Assembly (NCBI GenBank): GCA_001795315.1
Contig: MGOH01000037.1
Span: 1-9,315 of the forward strand
Direction: 5' to 3'
Origin: Chloroflexi bacterium RBG_19FT_COMBO_48_23
GTDB lineage: Bacteria; Chloroflexota; Dehalococcoidia; GIF9; UBA5620
DNA length: 9,315 nt
Shown here: in pieces, positions 1 through 6,119 of the stretch
Layout: each line of letters begins with the position of its first letter
How positions within the stretch are numbered: position 1 is the first letter of the stretch
Notes under the pieces: model-generated
What the model saw: only the letters and a program-made list of their open reading frames with translations
Databases searched by the model: none
Told to the model about the DNA's origin: nothing
Position numbers and translations under genes: made by a program

Positions 1-1254
1 GTTGAGGACCTGCCGGGGACGACGCGTGACCGTGTCTTTGCCGATGTTTCCTGGCAGGGACGTGAAGTGACTTTGGTTGATACCGGTGGCTTGGAGCTAG
101 TGGCAGGTTCCTCTCTGGCTCAGAAAGTTAAGGACCAGGCAGAGGCAGCCATAGCTGAAGCTGATGTAATTATTTTTATGGTTGATATTCGTGATGGGAT
201 AATTGTTGCCGACCGTGAGATAGCCGACCTGTTGCGCACCTGCCATAAGCCAGTAATCTTGGCAGCTAATAAGGCGGATAATATAAAATTGGAAAGCCAG
301 ACAGCCGATTTCTACCAGTTAGGTGTTGGTGCTCCACTGGCTATTAGTGCTCATCACGGTCGGGGTATAAGTGATCTCTGGCAGGCGATAGCCCATCTTC
401 TTCCTGAGCCTTCTATTGGTGTTGTTGATTCAGATAGACCGAAACTGGCTATCGTGGGGCGACCTAACGTGGGGAAGTCGATGTTATTGAATGCTATTGT
501 GGGTGAGGAGAGATCTATCGTGGATCAGACTCCCGGAACAACTCGGGATGCTGTAGACACCGTTTTCAATCATCGAGGTCAGGAGTTGCTATTGATAGAT
601 ACTGCTGGCATCAGGCGACGCGGGCGTTCCAGCATTGGAATAGAATATTACAGCTTGATTCGAGCTTTGCGTGCCGTTAATCGTTGTGATGTTGCCCTGT
701 TAGTTACTGATGCCACTGAGTTTATTACTGCTCAGGATGTGCATATTGCCGGCTATATCAAGCAGGCGGGCAAAGGCATGGTACTGGTGATAAACAAGTG
801 GGACCTTGTCTCTGAGCAGCCCAAGGAAGCATATGCTCAGCAATTTCAACAGCGGCTAAAATTTATGGCTCATGTTCCTGTTCTTTATGCTTCAGCTAAG
901 TTTAGGCGTGGCGTAAATGAGATAGTAGTTAAGGCTCTGGAGGTGTGGCAGGAAAGGCAAAAACAGTTGCCTGACGCTGTAGTGGATAAGCTTATTAAAG
1001 ATGCGGTGATGGCTCACACGCGCCCACGCAAAGGCTTAAGGCAACTCGAAGTTATTCGTGCCTATCAGGCGGGCATCAATCCGCCGAGCTTTGCTCTTCT
1101 GGTTAACGACCCCCAGTTAGTGCATTTCTCTTATCAGCGCTATTTAGAGAACAGGCTGCGGCAAACCTTTGGCTTTTCCGGTACCTCATTGCGACTGCTT
1201 TTCAAGAAGGCAAAATCAAGGAAGCTTCAGAAAGTAGGTGGTAAAAAGGCGTGA
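1..1254 (+). CDS. der: Ribosome-assembly GTPase Der (EngA), 5'-truncated by window edge
   Basis: Der is a tandem-GTPase protein needed for 50S ribosomal subunit maturation in the cytoplasm. The reading frame is open from base 1, and roughly 30 N-terminal residues, including the first P-loop, lie outside the window. Numbering codons from base 1, domain 1 shows the G2 segment PGTTRD (5-10), G3 DTGG (27-30), G4 NKAD (90-93) and G5 SAH (116-118). Domain 2 is complete: G1 GRPNVGKS (153-160), G2 TPGTTRD (177-183), G3 DTAG (200-203), G4 NKWD (265-268) and G5 SAK (298-300). A C-terminal KH-like domain follows, with the typical VNDP and SYQRYLENRLR stretches and a basic tail. The GTG at 67 is internal and not the true start, because homology continues upstream of it. 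The stop overlaps the plsY start by 4 bases (GTGA), which indicates co-transcription and probable translational coupling. Confidence 0.97.
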   Translation, partial: VEDLPGTTRDRVFADVSWQGREVTLVDTGGLELVAGSSLAQKVKDQAEAAIAEADVIIFMVDIRDGIIVADREIADLLRTCHKPVILAANKADNIKLESQTADFYQLGVGAPLAISAHHGRGISDLWQAIAHLLPEPSIGVVDSDRPKLAIVGRPNVGKSMLLNAIVGEERSIVDQTPGTTRDAVDTVFNHRGQELLLIDTAGIRRRGRSSIGIEYYSLIRALRAVNRCDVALLVTDATEFITAQDVHIAGYIKQAGKGMVLVINKWDLVSEQPKEAYAQQFQQRLKFMAHVPVLYASAKFRRGVNEIVVKALEVWQERQKQLPDAVVDKLIKDAVMAHTRPRKGLRQLEVIRAYQAGINPPSFALLVNDPQLVHFSYQRYLENRLRQTFGFSGTSLRLLFKKAKSRKLQKVGGKKA

Positions 1255-1904
1255 TAGTTGCCAAATTCGTCCTTGTTGCGGTGATTGGTTATCTTATGGG
1301 TGCTATTCCGTTTGCTTTAATAATCAGCAAACTGATGGCAGGGATTGATATCTCCAAGCATGGTAGCGGTAATCTTGGCGGGACCAACGTGTTGCGTGTT
1401 CTAGGTTTCAAGGCAGGAGCCCTTACAATGGCTCTCGACATAGTCAAGGCATTTGTGCCGGTGCTGTTGGCCAGGTTCATCATAGGTGACAGCGTGCTTT
1501 CAATAGCTGGGTTTCCCCTTAATTGGCAATGGAGTCAGGTGATAACGGCTTTGATGGTGATGGTGGGGCACAACTGGTCTGTATATATCAAATTTCGTGG
1601 AGGTAAGGGCGCAGCTGCTTACTTTGGTAGCTGGTTTGCTATTTTCCCCGTGGCTGCTTTGTTCGGCGGTGCGATTTTGATAGTGACGGTTTTGCTGAGT
1701 AAATACATGTCCCTGGGTTCTATACTTGGCTCATTGAGCATTTTGTGTTTTTTTATAGTATTGACGGTGGTTGATGCCTCTCCACCTGTATACCTGGTTT
1801 ATAGCGTGGTAGCTGCTGCCTTAATTATTTATCAACATCGGAGCAATATCAGCAGGTTACAAGCTGGCACTGAGAATCGGATGGGTGGAGGCCGTGTAGG
1901 GTAG
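1251..1904 (+). CDS. plsY: Glycerol-3-phosphate acyltransferase PlsY
   Basis: PlsY is an integral membrane enzyme that transfers an acyl group from acyl-phosphate to sn-glycerol-3-phosphate, giving lysophosphatidic acid, the first committed step of phospholipid synthesis. The 217-residue length is normal for the family. All three conserved cytoplasmic motifs are visible: SGNLGGTN (39-46), the GHNWSVY...FRGGKG stretch (106-120, glycine-rich phosphate-binding loop), and HRSNISRLQAGTEN (196-209). Hydrophobic segments at about 3-25, 52-75, 95-108, 125-150, 155-173 and 178-194 fit the usual multi-pass topology. The start is GTG at 1251, overlapping the der stop, with an AGGTGG Shine-Dalgarno at 1236-1241, 9 bases upstream. 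Its substrate is produced by GpsA, encoded next, and the pairing of these two genes strengthens both assignments. Confidence 0.96.
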   Translation: MIVAKFVLVAVIGYLMGAIPFALIISKLMAGIDISKHGSGNLGGTNVLRVLGFKAGALTMALDIVKAFVPVLLARFIIGDSVLSIAGFPLNWQWSQVITALMVMVGHNWSVYIKFRGGKGAAAYFGSWFAIFPVAALFGGAILIVTVLLSKYMSLGSILGSLSILCFFIVLTVVDASPPVYLVYSVVAAALIIYQHRSNISRLQAGTENRMGGGRVG

Positions 1905-1973
1905 CTTGTTATTTTATCTTCCTAACCACAACCGTATGAAAACGCGCTCGTCTTTTTTAAGGGGTAACTGATT

Positions 1974-2963
1974 ATGTCCAAAGTTACTATTATCGGTGCT
2001 ACTACCTGGGGCAATACCCTGGGCAGGCTGCTGGCAGACAAGGGGGCAATGGTCAGCGTTTGGGCTCGGACCGAAGCCAAGGCCGATGAGCTAAGACAGG
2101 AGCATCAGGCGAGCTTGTCGAGAGGCGTCTCCACCAGTGAACTTTCCTTTACAGGTAATCTTGACGAGGCATTATGTACGGCTGAGTTTGTTATCTGTGC
2201 CGTGCCGGCTCAGCGTATGCGGCAAAACATGAGGCTGAGTAATCCTCATCTAAGCGCTTCTATGATTCTGATAAGCGTGGCTAAGGGACTGGAAGCGGAA
2301 ACCGGTAAAAGGATGTCAGAAGTGATAACCGATGAGGCTGCCTGTGTTTCGCAGGACAGGATATGTGTTCTATCCGGGCCGAATCTTTCTGGGGAAATTA
2401 ACCAGGGCTTACCTGCTACCTCGGTAGTAGCCGGATGGGATATGGATATTAACAGAAAGGTGCAGGAGTTGCTGGATTCACCGAATTTCTCCGTTTTCGT
2501 CAGCGATGACATTGTTGGTGTTGAGCTGTGCGGTGCCTTAAAGAATGTGATTGCATTAGGGGCTGGAGTCATGGATGGATTGGATATGGGCAACAATGCC
2601 AAAGCTGCGTTTATAACCCTGGGCTGGAGCGAGATTGTTTCGCTGGGGGCAGCCTTAGGAGCTAAGACGGACACTTTTTATGGACTGGCTGGCTTGGGTG
2701 ACCTCATAGCTACGGGTAACAGTCCATTGAGTCGTAATCACTATGTAGGTTACGAATTGGGTAAGGGACGACTTATAGGTGACATAATTAATTCCATGTC
2801 GCATGTTGCTGAGGGGGTTGATACGGCTATAGCTGCCCACAGTTTGGCGAATAGGCTTAAACTTGAAACACCAACTATGAACCTTATATACAGCGTGTTA
2901 TTCGAGTCCCTGCCGCCGGCTGAGATATTAAAGCGGTTCAAGAACGGACTGAAACCTGAATAA
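1974..2963 (+). CDS. gpsA: NAD(P)-dependent glycerol-3-phosphate dehydrogenase GpsA
   Basis: This cytoplasmic enzyme reduces dihydroxyacetone phosphate to sn-glycerol-3-phosphate, the backbone used by PlsY. The protein has 329 residues, normal for the family. The N-terminal Rossmann fold begins VTIIGATTWGNTLG (4-17). The usual GxGxxG (often GAGAWG) reads GATTWG here, so the middle glycine is replaced by threonine. Further family motifs are VAKGLE (102-107), SGPNLSGEI (134-142), LKNVIALGAG (189-198) with the catalytic lysine K190, the GLAGLGDLIAT segment (237-247), SRNH (253-256) and AEGVDTA (279-285). The segment ITLGWSE (214-220) differs from the usual ITRGL-E. A strong SD, AAGGGG at 1959-1964, lies 9 bases before the ATG. 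The 69-base gap from plsY has no clear terminator or promoter, so read-through from der-plsY is likely. Confidence 0.95.
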   Translation: MSKVTIIGATTWGNTLGRLLADKGAMVSVWARTEAKADELRQEHQASLSRGVSTSELSFTGNLDEALCTAEFVICAVPAQRMRQNMRLSNPHLSASMILISVAKGLEAETGKRMSEVITDEAACVSQDRICVLSGPNLSGEINQGLPATSVVAGWDMDINRKVQELLDSPNFSVFVSDDIVGVELCGALKNVIALGAGVMDGLDMGNNAKAAFITLGWSEIVSLGAALGAKTDTFYGLAGLGDLIATGNSPLSRNHYVGYELGKGRLIGDIINSMSHVAEGVDTAIAAHSLANRLKLETPTMNLIYSVLFESLPPAEILKRFKNGLKPE

Positions 2964-2995
2964 ATCCTCTAAATCTTGATTGGTACGTCTCTCGT

Positions 2996-4090
2996 CTACC
3001 GGGTAGTTTCGTGGTCTTCGATTTCAGGCGTTTTCTCTGCAGGCAGAGTTTTGGCTAATTCTTCAAAAAGTCGCCGCTGATTGGCATCCATAGATTGTGG
3101 GGTTATGACATTGATTATGACCAGTTGGTCTCCCTTACCTCTGCCGTGAAGTCGGGGTACGCCTTTGCCTTTGAGGTGAAACACCTTCCCGTTTTGAGCC
3201 CCCGGCGGTATCTTCAATGTCGCTTTACCCTCGAGGGTGGGTACTTCTAATTCATCTCCCAGAGCAGCTTGCGCGAAATTAATGGGCAACTCATAGAAGA
3301 TGTCGAAGTCTTTGCGGACAAAGAACTTATGTGGTTTCACTGAAAAGTTGATGTAGATGTCGCCCGGAGAGGCACCATATATTCCGGCGTTACCTTCATT
3401 GCTGAGGCGCATTTGATGCCCTTCGTCTACACCTGGGGGAATAGTAACCGTGAGTTTGCGTTTTATTCTTTCTTTACCGCTACCTTTGCACTGGTGGCAT
3501 GGGTTGTTAATCACCGTGCCTTCGCCTTTACAGTGTGGACAGGTGGCGGTGTGAACGAAACGCCCGAAAAGGCTTTGTTGAGTTCGGCGTATCTCACCAT
3601 TGCCGTTACAGTTAGGGCATTTTTGTGGGTTTGTTCCTGGTTGGCTGCCGAGACCCTGGCACACAGAGCAGTTTTCGATGCGCGAAATCTCGAATTGCTT
3701 GTCTGTGCCAGAGACAGCTTCTTCAAAAGAAAGTGTCAGGTTAGCTCGCAGGTCAGATCCTTTTTGTGGGGAACGACGTTGAGCTCTGGTGGTAGTGGCA
3801 CCAAAGAAAGCATCGAAGATGTCACCCAGACCACCGAAACCGATATCTTCGAAACCAGACCAATCTGCGGTGGCTACATTGCCATAGCGGTCATAAGAGG
3901 CACGCTTTTTGGCATCGGAGAGAACCTCGTAAGCTTCGCTTAGCTCTTTGAATTTCTCTTCAGCTTCTGACTCGTTGTTGTGGTCAGGATGATACTTGAA
4001 GGCTAACCTGCGGAAGGCTTTCTTGATTTCCTCGTCACTGGCGTTTCTTGGAACCCCAAGTATTTCGTAATAGTCCCGATTGCTAGGCAT
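2996..4090 (-). CDS. dnaJ: Chaperone DnaJ (type I, complete zinc finger)
   Basis: DnaJ is the Hsp40 co-chaperone that delivers unfolded clients to DnaK and stimulates its ATPase. The protein has 364 residues, in the normal range. The J domain (about 5-70) has the essential HPD at 34-36 and [17 protein letters not shown] (54-70). A short Gly/Phe-rich linker (about 79-98) follows, then four CxxCxGxG repeats (141-148, 158-165, 184-191, 198-205) that form two zinc sites. C-terminal beta domains follow, with TIPPGVDEG (216-224), GDIYINF (243-249), and the [18 protein letters not shown] segment (295-312). The start is ATG at 4088-4090 with GAGG at 4101-4104 (minus-strand sense), 10 bases upstream. 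The gene is convergent with gpsA (32-base gap) and divergent from the Nudix gene. No dnaK, grpE or hrcA is in the window. Confidence 0.96.
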   Translation of the reverse strand: MPSNRDYYEILGVPRNASDEEIKKAFRRLAFKYHPDHNNESEAEEKFKELSEAYEVLSDAKKRASYDRYGNVATADWSGFEDIGFGGLGDIFDAFFGATTTRAQRRSPQKGSDLRANLTLSFEEAVSGTDKQFEISRIENCSVCQGLGSQPGTNPQKCPNCNGNGEIRRTQQSLFGRFVHTATCPHCKGEGTVINNPCHQCKGSGKERIKRKLTVTIPPGVDEGHQMRLSNEGNAGIYGASPGDIYINFSVKPHKFFVRKDFDIFYELPINFAQAALGDELEVPTLEGKATLKIPPGAQNGKVFHLKGKGVPRLHGRGKGDQLVIINVITPQSMDANQRRLFEELAKTLPAEKTPEIEDHETTR

Positions 4091-4112
4091 AACAAAATAA
4101 CCTCAACATTTC

Positions 4113-4142
4113 AGTATAGCTGACGAATCAACCTTTTAGCAA
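4113..4142 (-). promoter_or_regulatory. Probable sigma-A-type promoter for dnaJ
   Basis: On the minus strand a -10 box TATACT (4113-4118, 5 of 6 matches to TATAAT) lies 18 bases from a -35 box TTGCTA (4137-4142, 4 of 6 matches to TTGACA). Transcription would begin about 15-20 bases before the dnaJ ATG, leaving room for its Shine-Dalgarno site. I saw no CIRCE (TTAGCACTC-N9-GAGTGCTAA) or canonical HAIR operator around it. Confidence 0.5.
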
Positions 4143-4178
4143 ACTTCAGAATAGGCTATCTCATCAAGGCTGTTAGAT

Positions 4179-4207
4179 TTGTTTTGCATGTGGTCGTGAT
4201 GTAATAT
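4179..4207 (+). promoter_or_regulatory. Possible weak promoter for the Nudix gene
   Basis: TTGTTT (4179-4184) and TAATAT (4202-4207) are 17 bases apart on the plus strand, but each only partly matches consensus. If used, transcription would begin near 4214, about 4 bases before the ATG at 4218, giving an almost leaderless mRNA. That would fit the absence of a Shine-Dalgarno site. It is a tentative call by eye in an AT-rich stretch. Confidence 0.25.
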
Positions 4208-4217
4208 TGATTGCTAA

Positions 4218-4790
4218 ATGAAAGAGAATCTCAGGCAGGCTTTGGCTTTGCGGCGAAAGATGAGTTTAAGCGGCAGAGGATTGACTGAGGCAGCAGTGCT
4301 CATCCCGATTTTCTGCAAGGACGGAGGTTATCATATCATTTTTACCCAGCGTAGCGACCAGGTGCCGCATCACAAGGGGCAGATATCATTTCCTGGTGGG
4401 GCTCGCAGCGAGGTTGATGCTAATCTTTTGGATACAGCCCTTAGAGAGAGCTGGGAGGAGATTGGATTGGAAGTCAAAGATGCGGAGGTTCTGGGAGAAC
4501 TGGATGATACTCCCACAACAACATCGAGTTTCAATATCTCACCTTTTGTAGCTTTTATCCCCCATCCTTACCAGTTCACTTTAAATCCTTATGAGATAGA
4601 TGAAATTTTCAGCGTCCCAGTCTCAGCTTTGTTGTATAAGGCTAAGAGGAGAGAGGAACGTTACACTTTCGACGACGAGGTTTTTGTTGGTTATTCCTAT
4701 GAATACGAGGGTAAGTTGATATGGGGGGCTACAGCGCAGATTGTTCGGCAGCTTCTTGAAGTTTGGCAATCGGTGAGTGGAGCTCAGTAA
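4218..4790 (+). CDS. Nudix hydrolase, CoA-diphosphatase-like (NudL/UPF0035 type)
   Basis: The 190-residue protein is probably a Nudix hydrolase that cleaves the pyrophosphate bond of coenzyme A or its derivatives. The Nudix core is seen in the ALRESWEEIGL stretch (74-84), supplying the R-E-x-x-E-E-x-G metal-binding residues. Upstream, TQRSDQVPHHKGQISFPGG (43-61) matches the additional signature of the CoA-pyrophosphatase subfamily (T-x-R-S...G-x-x-x-F-P-G-G). The first glutamate of the classical GX5EX7REUXEEXGU pattern is not in its usual place (A68, with D67 beside it); I recall this being common in the subfamily. The ATG at 4218 directly follows an in-frame TAA and has no visible Shine-Dalgarno, so translation may be leaderless; the next in-frame ATG (4260) would shorten the N-terminus. 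The gene stands alone, divergent from dnaJ and convergent with the hsp20 remnant. Substrate is inferred from family, not shown. Confidence 0.88.
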   Translation: MKENLRQALALRRKMSLSGRGLTEAAVLIPIFCKDGGYHIIFTQRSDQVPHHKGQISFPGGARSEVDANLLDTALRESWEEIGLEVKDAEVLGELDDTPTTTSSFNISPFVAFIPHPYQFTLNPYEIDEIFSVPVSALLYKAKRREERYTFDDEVFVGYSYEYEGKLIWGATAQIVRQLLEVWQSVSGAQ

Positions 4791-4798
4791 TAGGCATT

Positions 4799-4956
4799 TT
4801 AGCTTTTGGCTTCTGTTTTTTCACCCTCAGTGATTTGCTTTGTCTTGACCTTAACCGGGACAGGCAATAAGCGACTGAAGGTGCCATAGCATCTCTCAGA
4901 CTCGTCATTTCTCTGAATGGCTCCCATCGCAAAATATTTATACTTTTACCTCCTTT
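4799..4956 (-). pseudogene. Degraded hsp20 (small heat-shock protein) remnant with internal deletions
   Basis: Read on the minus strand, a perfect Shine-Dalgarno AAAGGAGGT (4948-4956) is followed 6 bases later by ATA (4939-4941) where a start codon would be expected. The frame then encodes NILRWEPFREMTSLRDAM (down to 4885), which closely resembles the N-terminus of Hsp20 proteins. At about 4884-4890 the homology switches frame. The new frame reads CYGTFSRLLPVPVKVKTKQI (4832-4891) and ends ...TEAKS at TAA 4799-4801. YGTFSR and LPVPV are typical of the alpha-crystallin domain, and the VKTKQI end resembles Hsp20 C-termini. A normal Hsp20 gene is about 420-450 bases, whereas about 143 remain, so most of the alpha-crystallin domain is lost, with probably a second deletion inside PVKVKTKQI. 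Loss of the start codon, the frame change and the missing core mean no functional chaperone is made. The identification is from memory of family motifs. Confidence 0.75.
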
Positions 4957-4983
4957 ATGTATTCTGTTCCCCACTCATAGTAA

Positions 4984-5012
4984 ATTATAAGAAAGTTAAT
5001 AAGATATATTAA
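4984..5012 (-). promoter_or_regulatory. Possible relict promoter of the hsp20 remnant
   Basis: On the minus strand a perfect TATAAT (4984-4989) lies 17 bases from TTAATA (5007-5012, 4 of 6 matches to TTGACA), and is about 28 bases upstream of the hsp20 Shine-Dalgarno. The surroundings are extremely AT-rich, so chance matches are likely. The position fits an ancestral divergent heat-shock promoter pair. Confidence 0.35.
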
Positions 5013-5029
5013 ATATATTAATATATATA
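5001..5029. other. AT-only tract with a 14-base perfect palindrome between divergent promoters
   Basis: The stretch is almost wholly A and T. It contains ATATATTAATATAT at 5013-5026, a perfect 14-base palindrome, and an overlapping AATATATT (5012-5019). It lies just upstream of the -35 box at 5040 and over the -35 of the minus-strand promoter. It could act as an UP element, an easily melted region or a protein site. The simple composition also allows a chance origin. Confidence 0.5.
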
Positions 5030-5039
5030 GAGCAGGTAT

Positions 5040-5068
5040 TTGACAAAGCTTAATAAGTTGTTTAAAAT
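5040..5068 (+). promoter_or_regulatory. Strong sigma-A-type promoter of the dnaJ2-hspR-clpC operon
   Basis: A perfect -35 TTGACA (5040-5045), a 17-base spacer and a -10 TAAAAT (5063-5068, 5 of 6 matches) make the best promoter in the window. The predicted transcription start is near 5075, leaving a leader of about 24 bases that holds the Shine-Dalgarno sites of dnaJ2. HspR, encoded downstream, would be expected to act here, but I could not find a clear CTTGAGT-N7-ACTCAAG inverted repeat. CTTAATAAG (5049-5057) in the spacer and CTTAAG (5084-5089) are only weak candidates. Confidence 0.75.
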
Positions 5069-5098
5069 AATACAGCTAAAGGACTTAAGGTGAATACT

Positions 5099-6085
5099 AT
5101 GCCAGGTAAAGATTATTATTCGATTTTGGGTGTGGGTCGTAGCGCCCCTGAAAAGGAGATAAAGCAGGCTTATCGGCGGCTTGCTCGTAAGTATCATCCT
5201 GATGTCAATCTTGGGGACAAGGCGTCTGAAGCTAAGTTTAAAGAGGTAAACGAGGCATATGAGGTGCTTTCCGACCCGGAAAAACGAAAGAAATATGACC
5301 AATATGGTGACCAGTGGCAATATGCCGAGCAGTTTACCAAAGCTGGTCAAGGGACTCGGGGGGATTTCAGTACGGGTGGCGCCCATACCACCTTTGATTT
5401 TGGTGACTTAGGCGATTTAGGTGACATCTTCGGTGGTGTTTTTCGGGGCTTTGGTAGCGGCCCACAAGGTACTGCACGGCGTTCTGCCAAGCCTAGGGTC
5501 TTGGAGTATCCTGTTGAGATCACTCTGGAAGAGGCTTATCATGGGACAAAGCGGGTTCTTCAACTTCAGGCTGAAGAACCTTGCTCAGTTTGTGGTGGTA
5601 GTGGCAGGGTTGGCAGGGCACGATGTTCTAACTGCGGAGGCGCAGGTAGATTGTTGAGACCTAAGAGGATTGAAGTAAAAATCCCACCGGGTGTCGGAGA
5701 CGGTTCAAAGGTGCGAATTGCCGGGCAGGGAAGTCAAGGCTACGATGGGGCTAAAGGCGACCTCTATCTCGTAGTGAAAGTACTGCCTCACCGAATGTTT
5801 GAGCGTAAAGACGATGACCTTCATGTTGAGGTACCCGTGCCCTTGGTAACTGCCATGCTTGGTGGTGAGGTAGGAGCCCCAACACTTAAAGGAAATGTGG
5901 CTTTAAAAGTACCGCCGGAGACTCAGAACGGAAAAGTGTTTCGTTTGACAGGTCAGGGAATGCCGCATTTGAACGACTCTTCACGAGGTGACATTTTTGC
6001 TAAAGTGAAGGTGGTGCTGCCGACACAATTGGCGCCAGAGGAGCGGCAGCTTTTCGAGCAGTTGCGAAAGTACCGTCGCAGTTAA
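5099..6085 (+). CDS. DnaJ-family co-chaperone with only two CxxCxGxG repeats
   Basis: This is a second J-domain protein, 328 residues from the ATG. The J domain has HPD (33-35) and [18 protein letters not shown] (54-71). A Gly/Phe/Asp-rich linker follows (about 83-125, with repeated GDLGD), then C-terminal peptide-binding domains with [14 protein letters not shown] (194-207), GDLYLVV (220-226) and [18 protein letters not shown] (272-289). Between them only two CxxCxGxG motifs are present, CSVCGGSG (162-169) and CSNCGGAG (176-183), just 6 residues apart. Four cysteines could hold one zinc, against two zinc sites in canonical DnaJ. It is therefore between type I DnaJ and the zinc-free CbpA type. 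ATG 5099 has AGGTGA (5088-5093) 5 bases upstream; an in-frame GTG at 5090 with AAAGGA (5078-5083) is a credible alternative adding three residues. It is the first gene of the operon, 34 bases before hspR, and probably works with a DnaK encoded elsewhere. Confidence 0.93.
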   Translation: MPGKDYYSILGVGRSAPEKEIKQAYRRLARKYHPDVNLGDKASEAKFKEVNEAYEVLSDPEKRKKYDQYGDQWQYAEQFTKAGQGTRGDFSTGGAHTTFDFGDLGDLGDIFGGVFRGFGSGPQGTARRSAKPRVLEYPVEITLEEAYHGTKRVLQLQAEEPCSVCGGSGRVGRARCSNCGGAGRLLRPKRIEVKIPPGVGDGSKVRIAGQGSQGYDGAKGDLYLVVKVLPHRMFERKDDDLHVEVPVPLVTAMLGGEVGAPTLKGNVALKVPPETQNGKVFRLTGQGMPHLNDSSRGDIFAKVKVVLPTQLAPEERQLFEQLRKYRRS

Positions 6086-6119
6086 GCATTGCCATTGTAT
6101 TATTGAGGTGATAAGATAG

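Noticed and set aside
67..1254. GTG at 67 as the true start of der
   Set aside because: The frame is open to base 1, and the upstream codons encode the PGTTRD G2 motif of the first GTPase domain, so the gene begins outside the window.
1906..1940. Promoter before gpsA (TTGTTA with TATGAA)
   Set aside because: The spacing is 23 bases, too long for a sigma-A promoter, and the gap from plsY is short enough for read-through.
2964..2995. Bidirectional terminator between gpsA and dnaJ
   Set aside because: The 32-base convergent gap has no GC-rich hairpin followed by a T run on either strand.
3413..3943. 176-codon plus-strand open frame
   Set aside because: It lies fully antisense within dnaJ, whose J-domain and zinc-finger motifs are unambiguous; no good ribosome binding site or recognisable domain.
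4091..4217. CIRCE or HAIR heat-shock operator upstream of dnaJ
   Set aside because: TTAGC occurs but not followed by ACTC with a matching right half, and no CTTGAGT/ACTCAAG pair is present.
4791..4825. Rho-independent terminator after the Nudix gene, suggested by a T run at 4815-4821
   Set aside because: The only inverted match before the T run is a few bases (AGC with GCT), too weak for a stem; the T run is better explained as the Lys/Glu-rich end of the hsp20 remnant read from the other strand.
4729..4974. 81-codon minus-strand open frame starting at ATG 4974 and running into the Nudix gene
   Set aside because: Its first codons read through the Shine-Dalgarno of the hsp20 remnant and its last part is antisense to the Nudix gene. 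Only the RWEPFREM portion is meaningful, so the frame is an artefact of the decayed gene.
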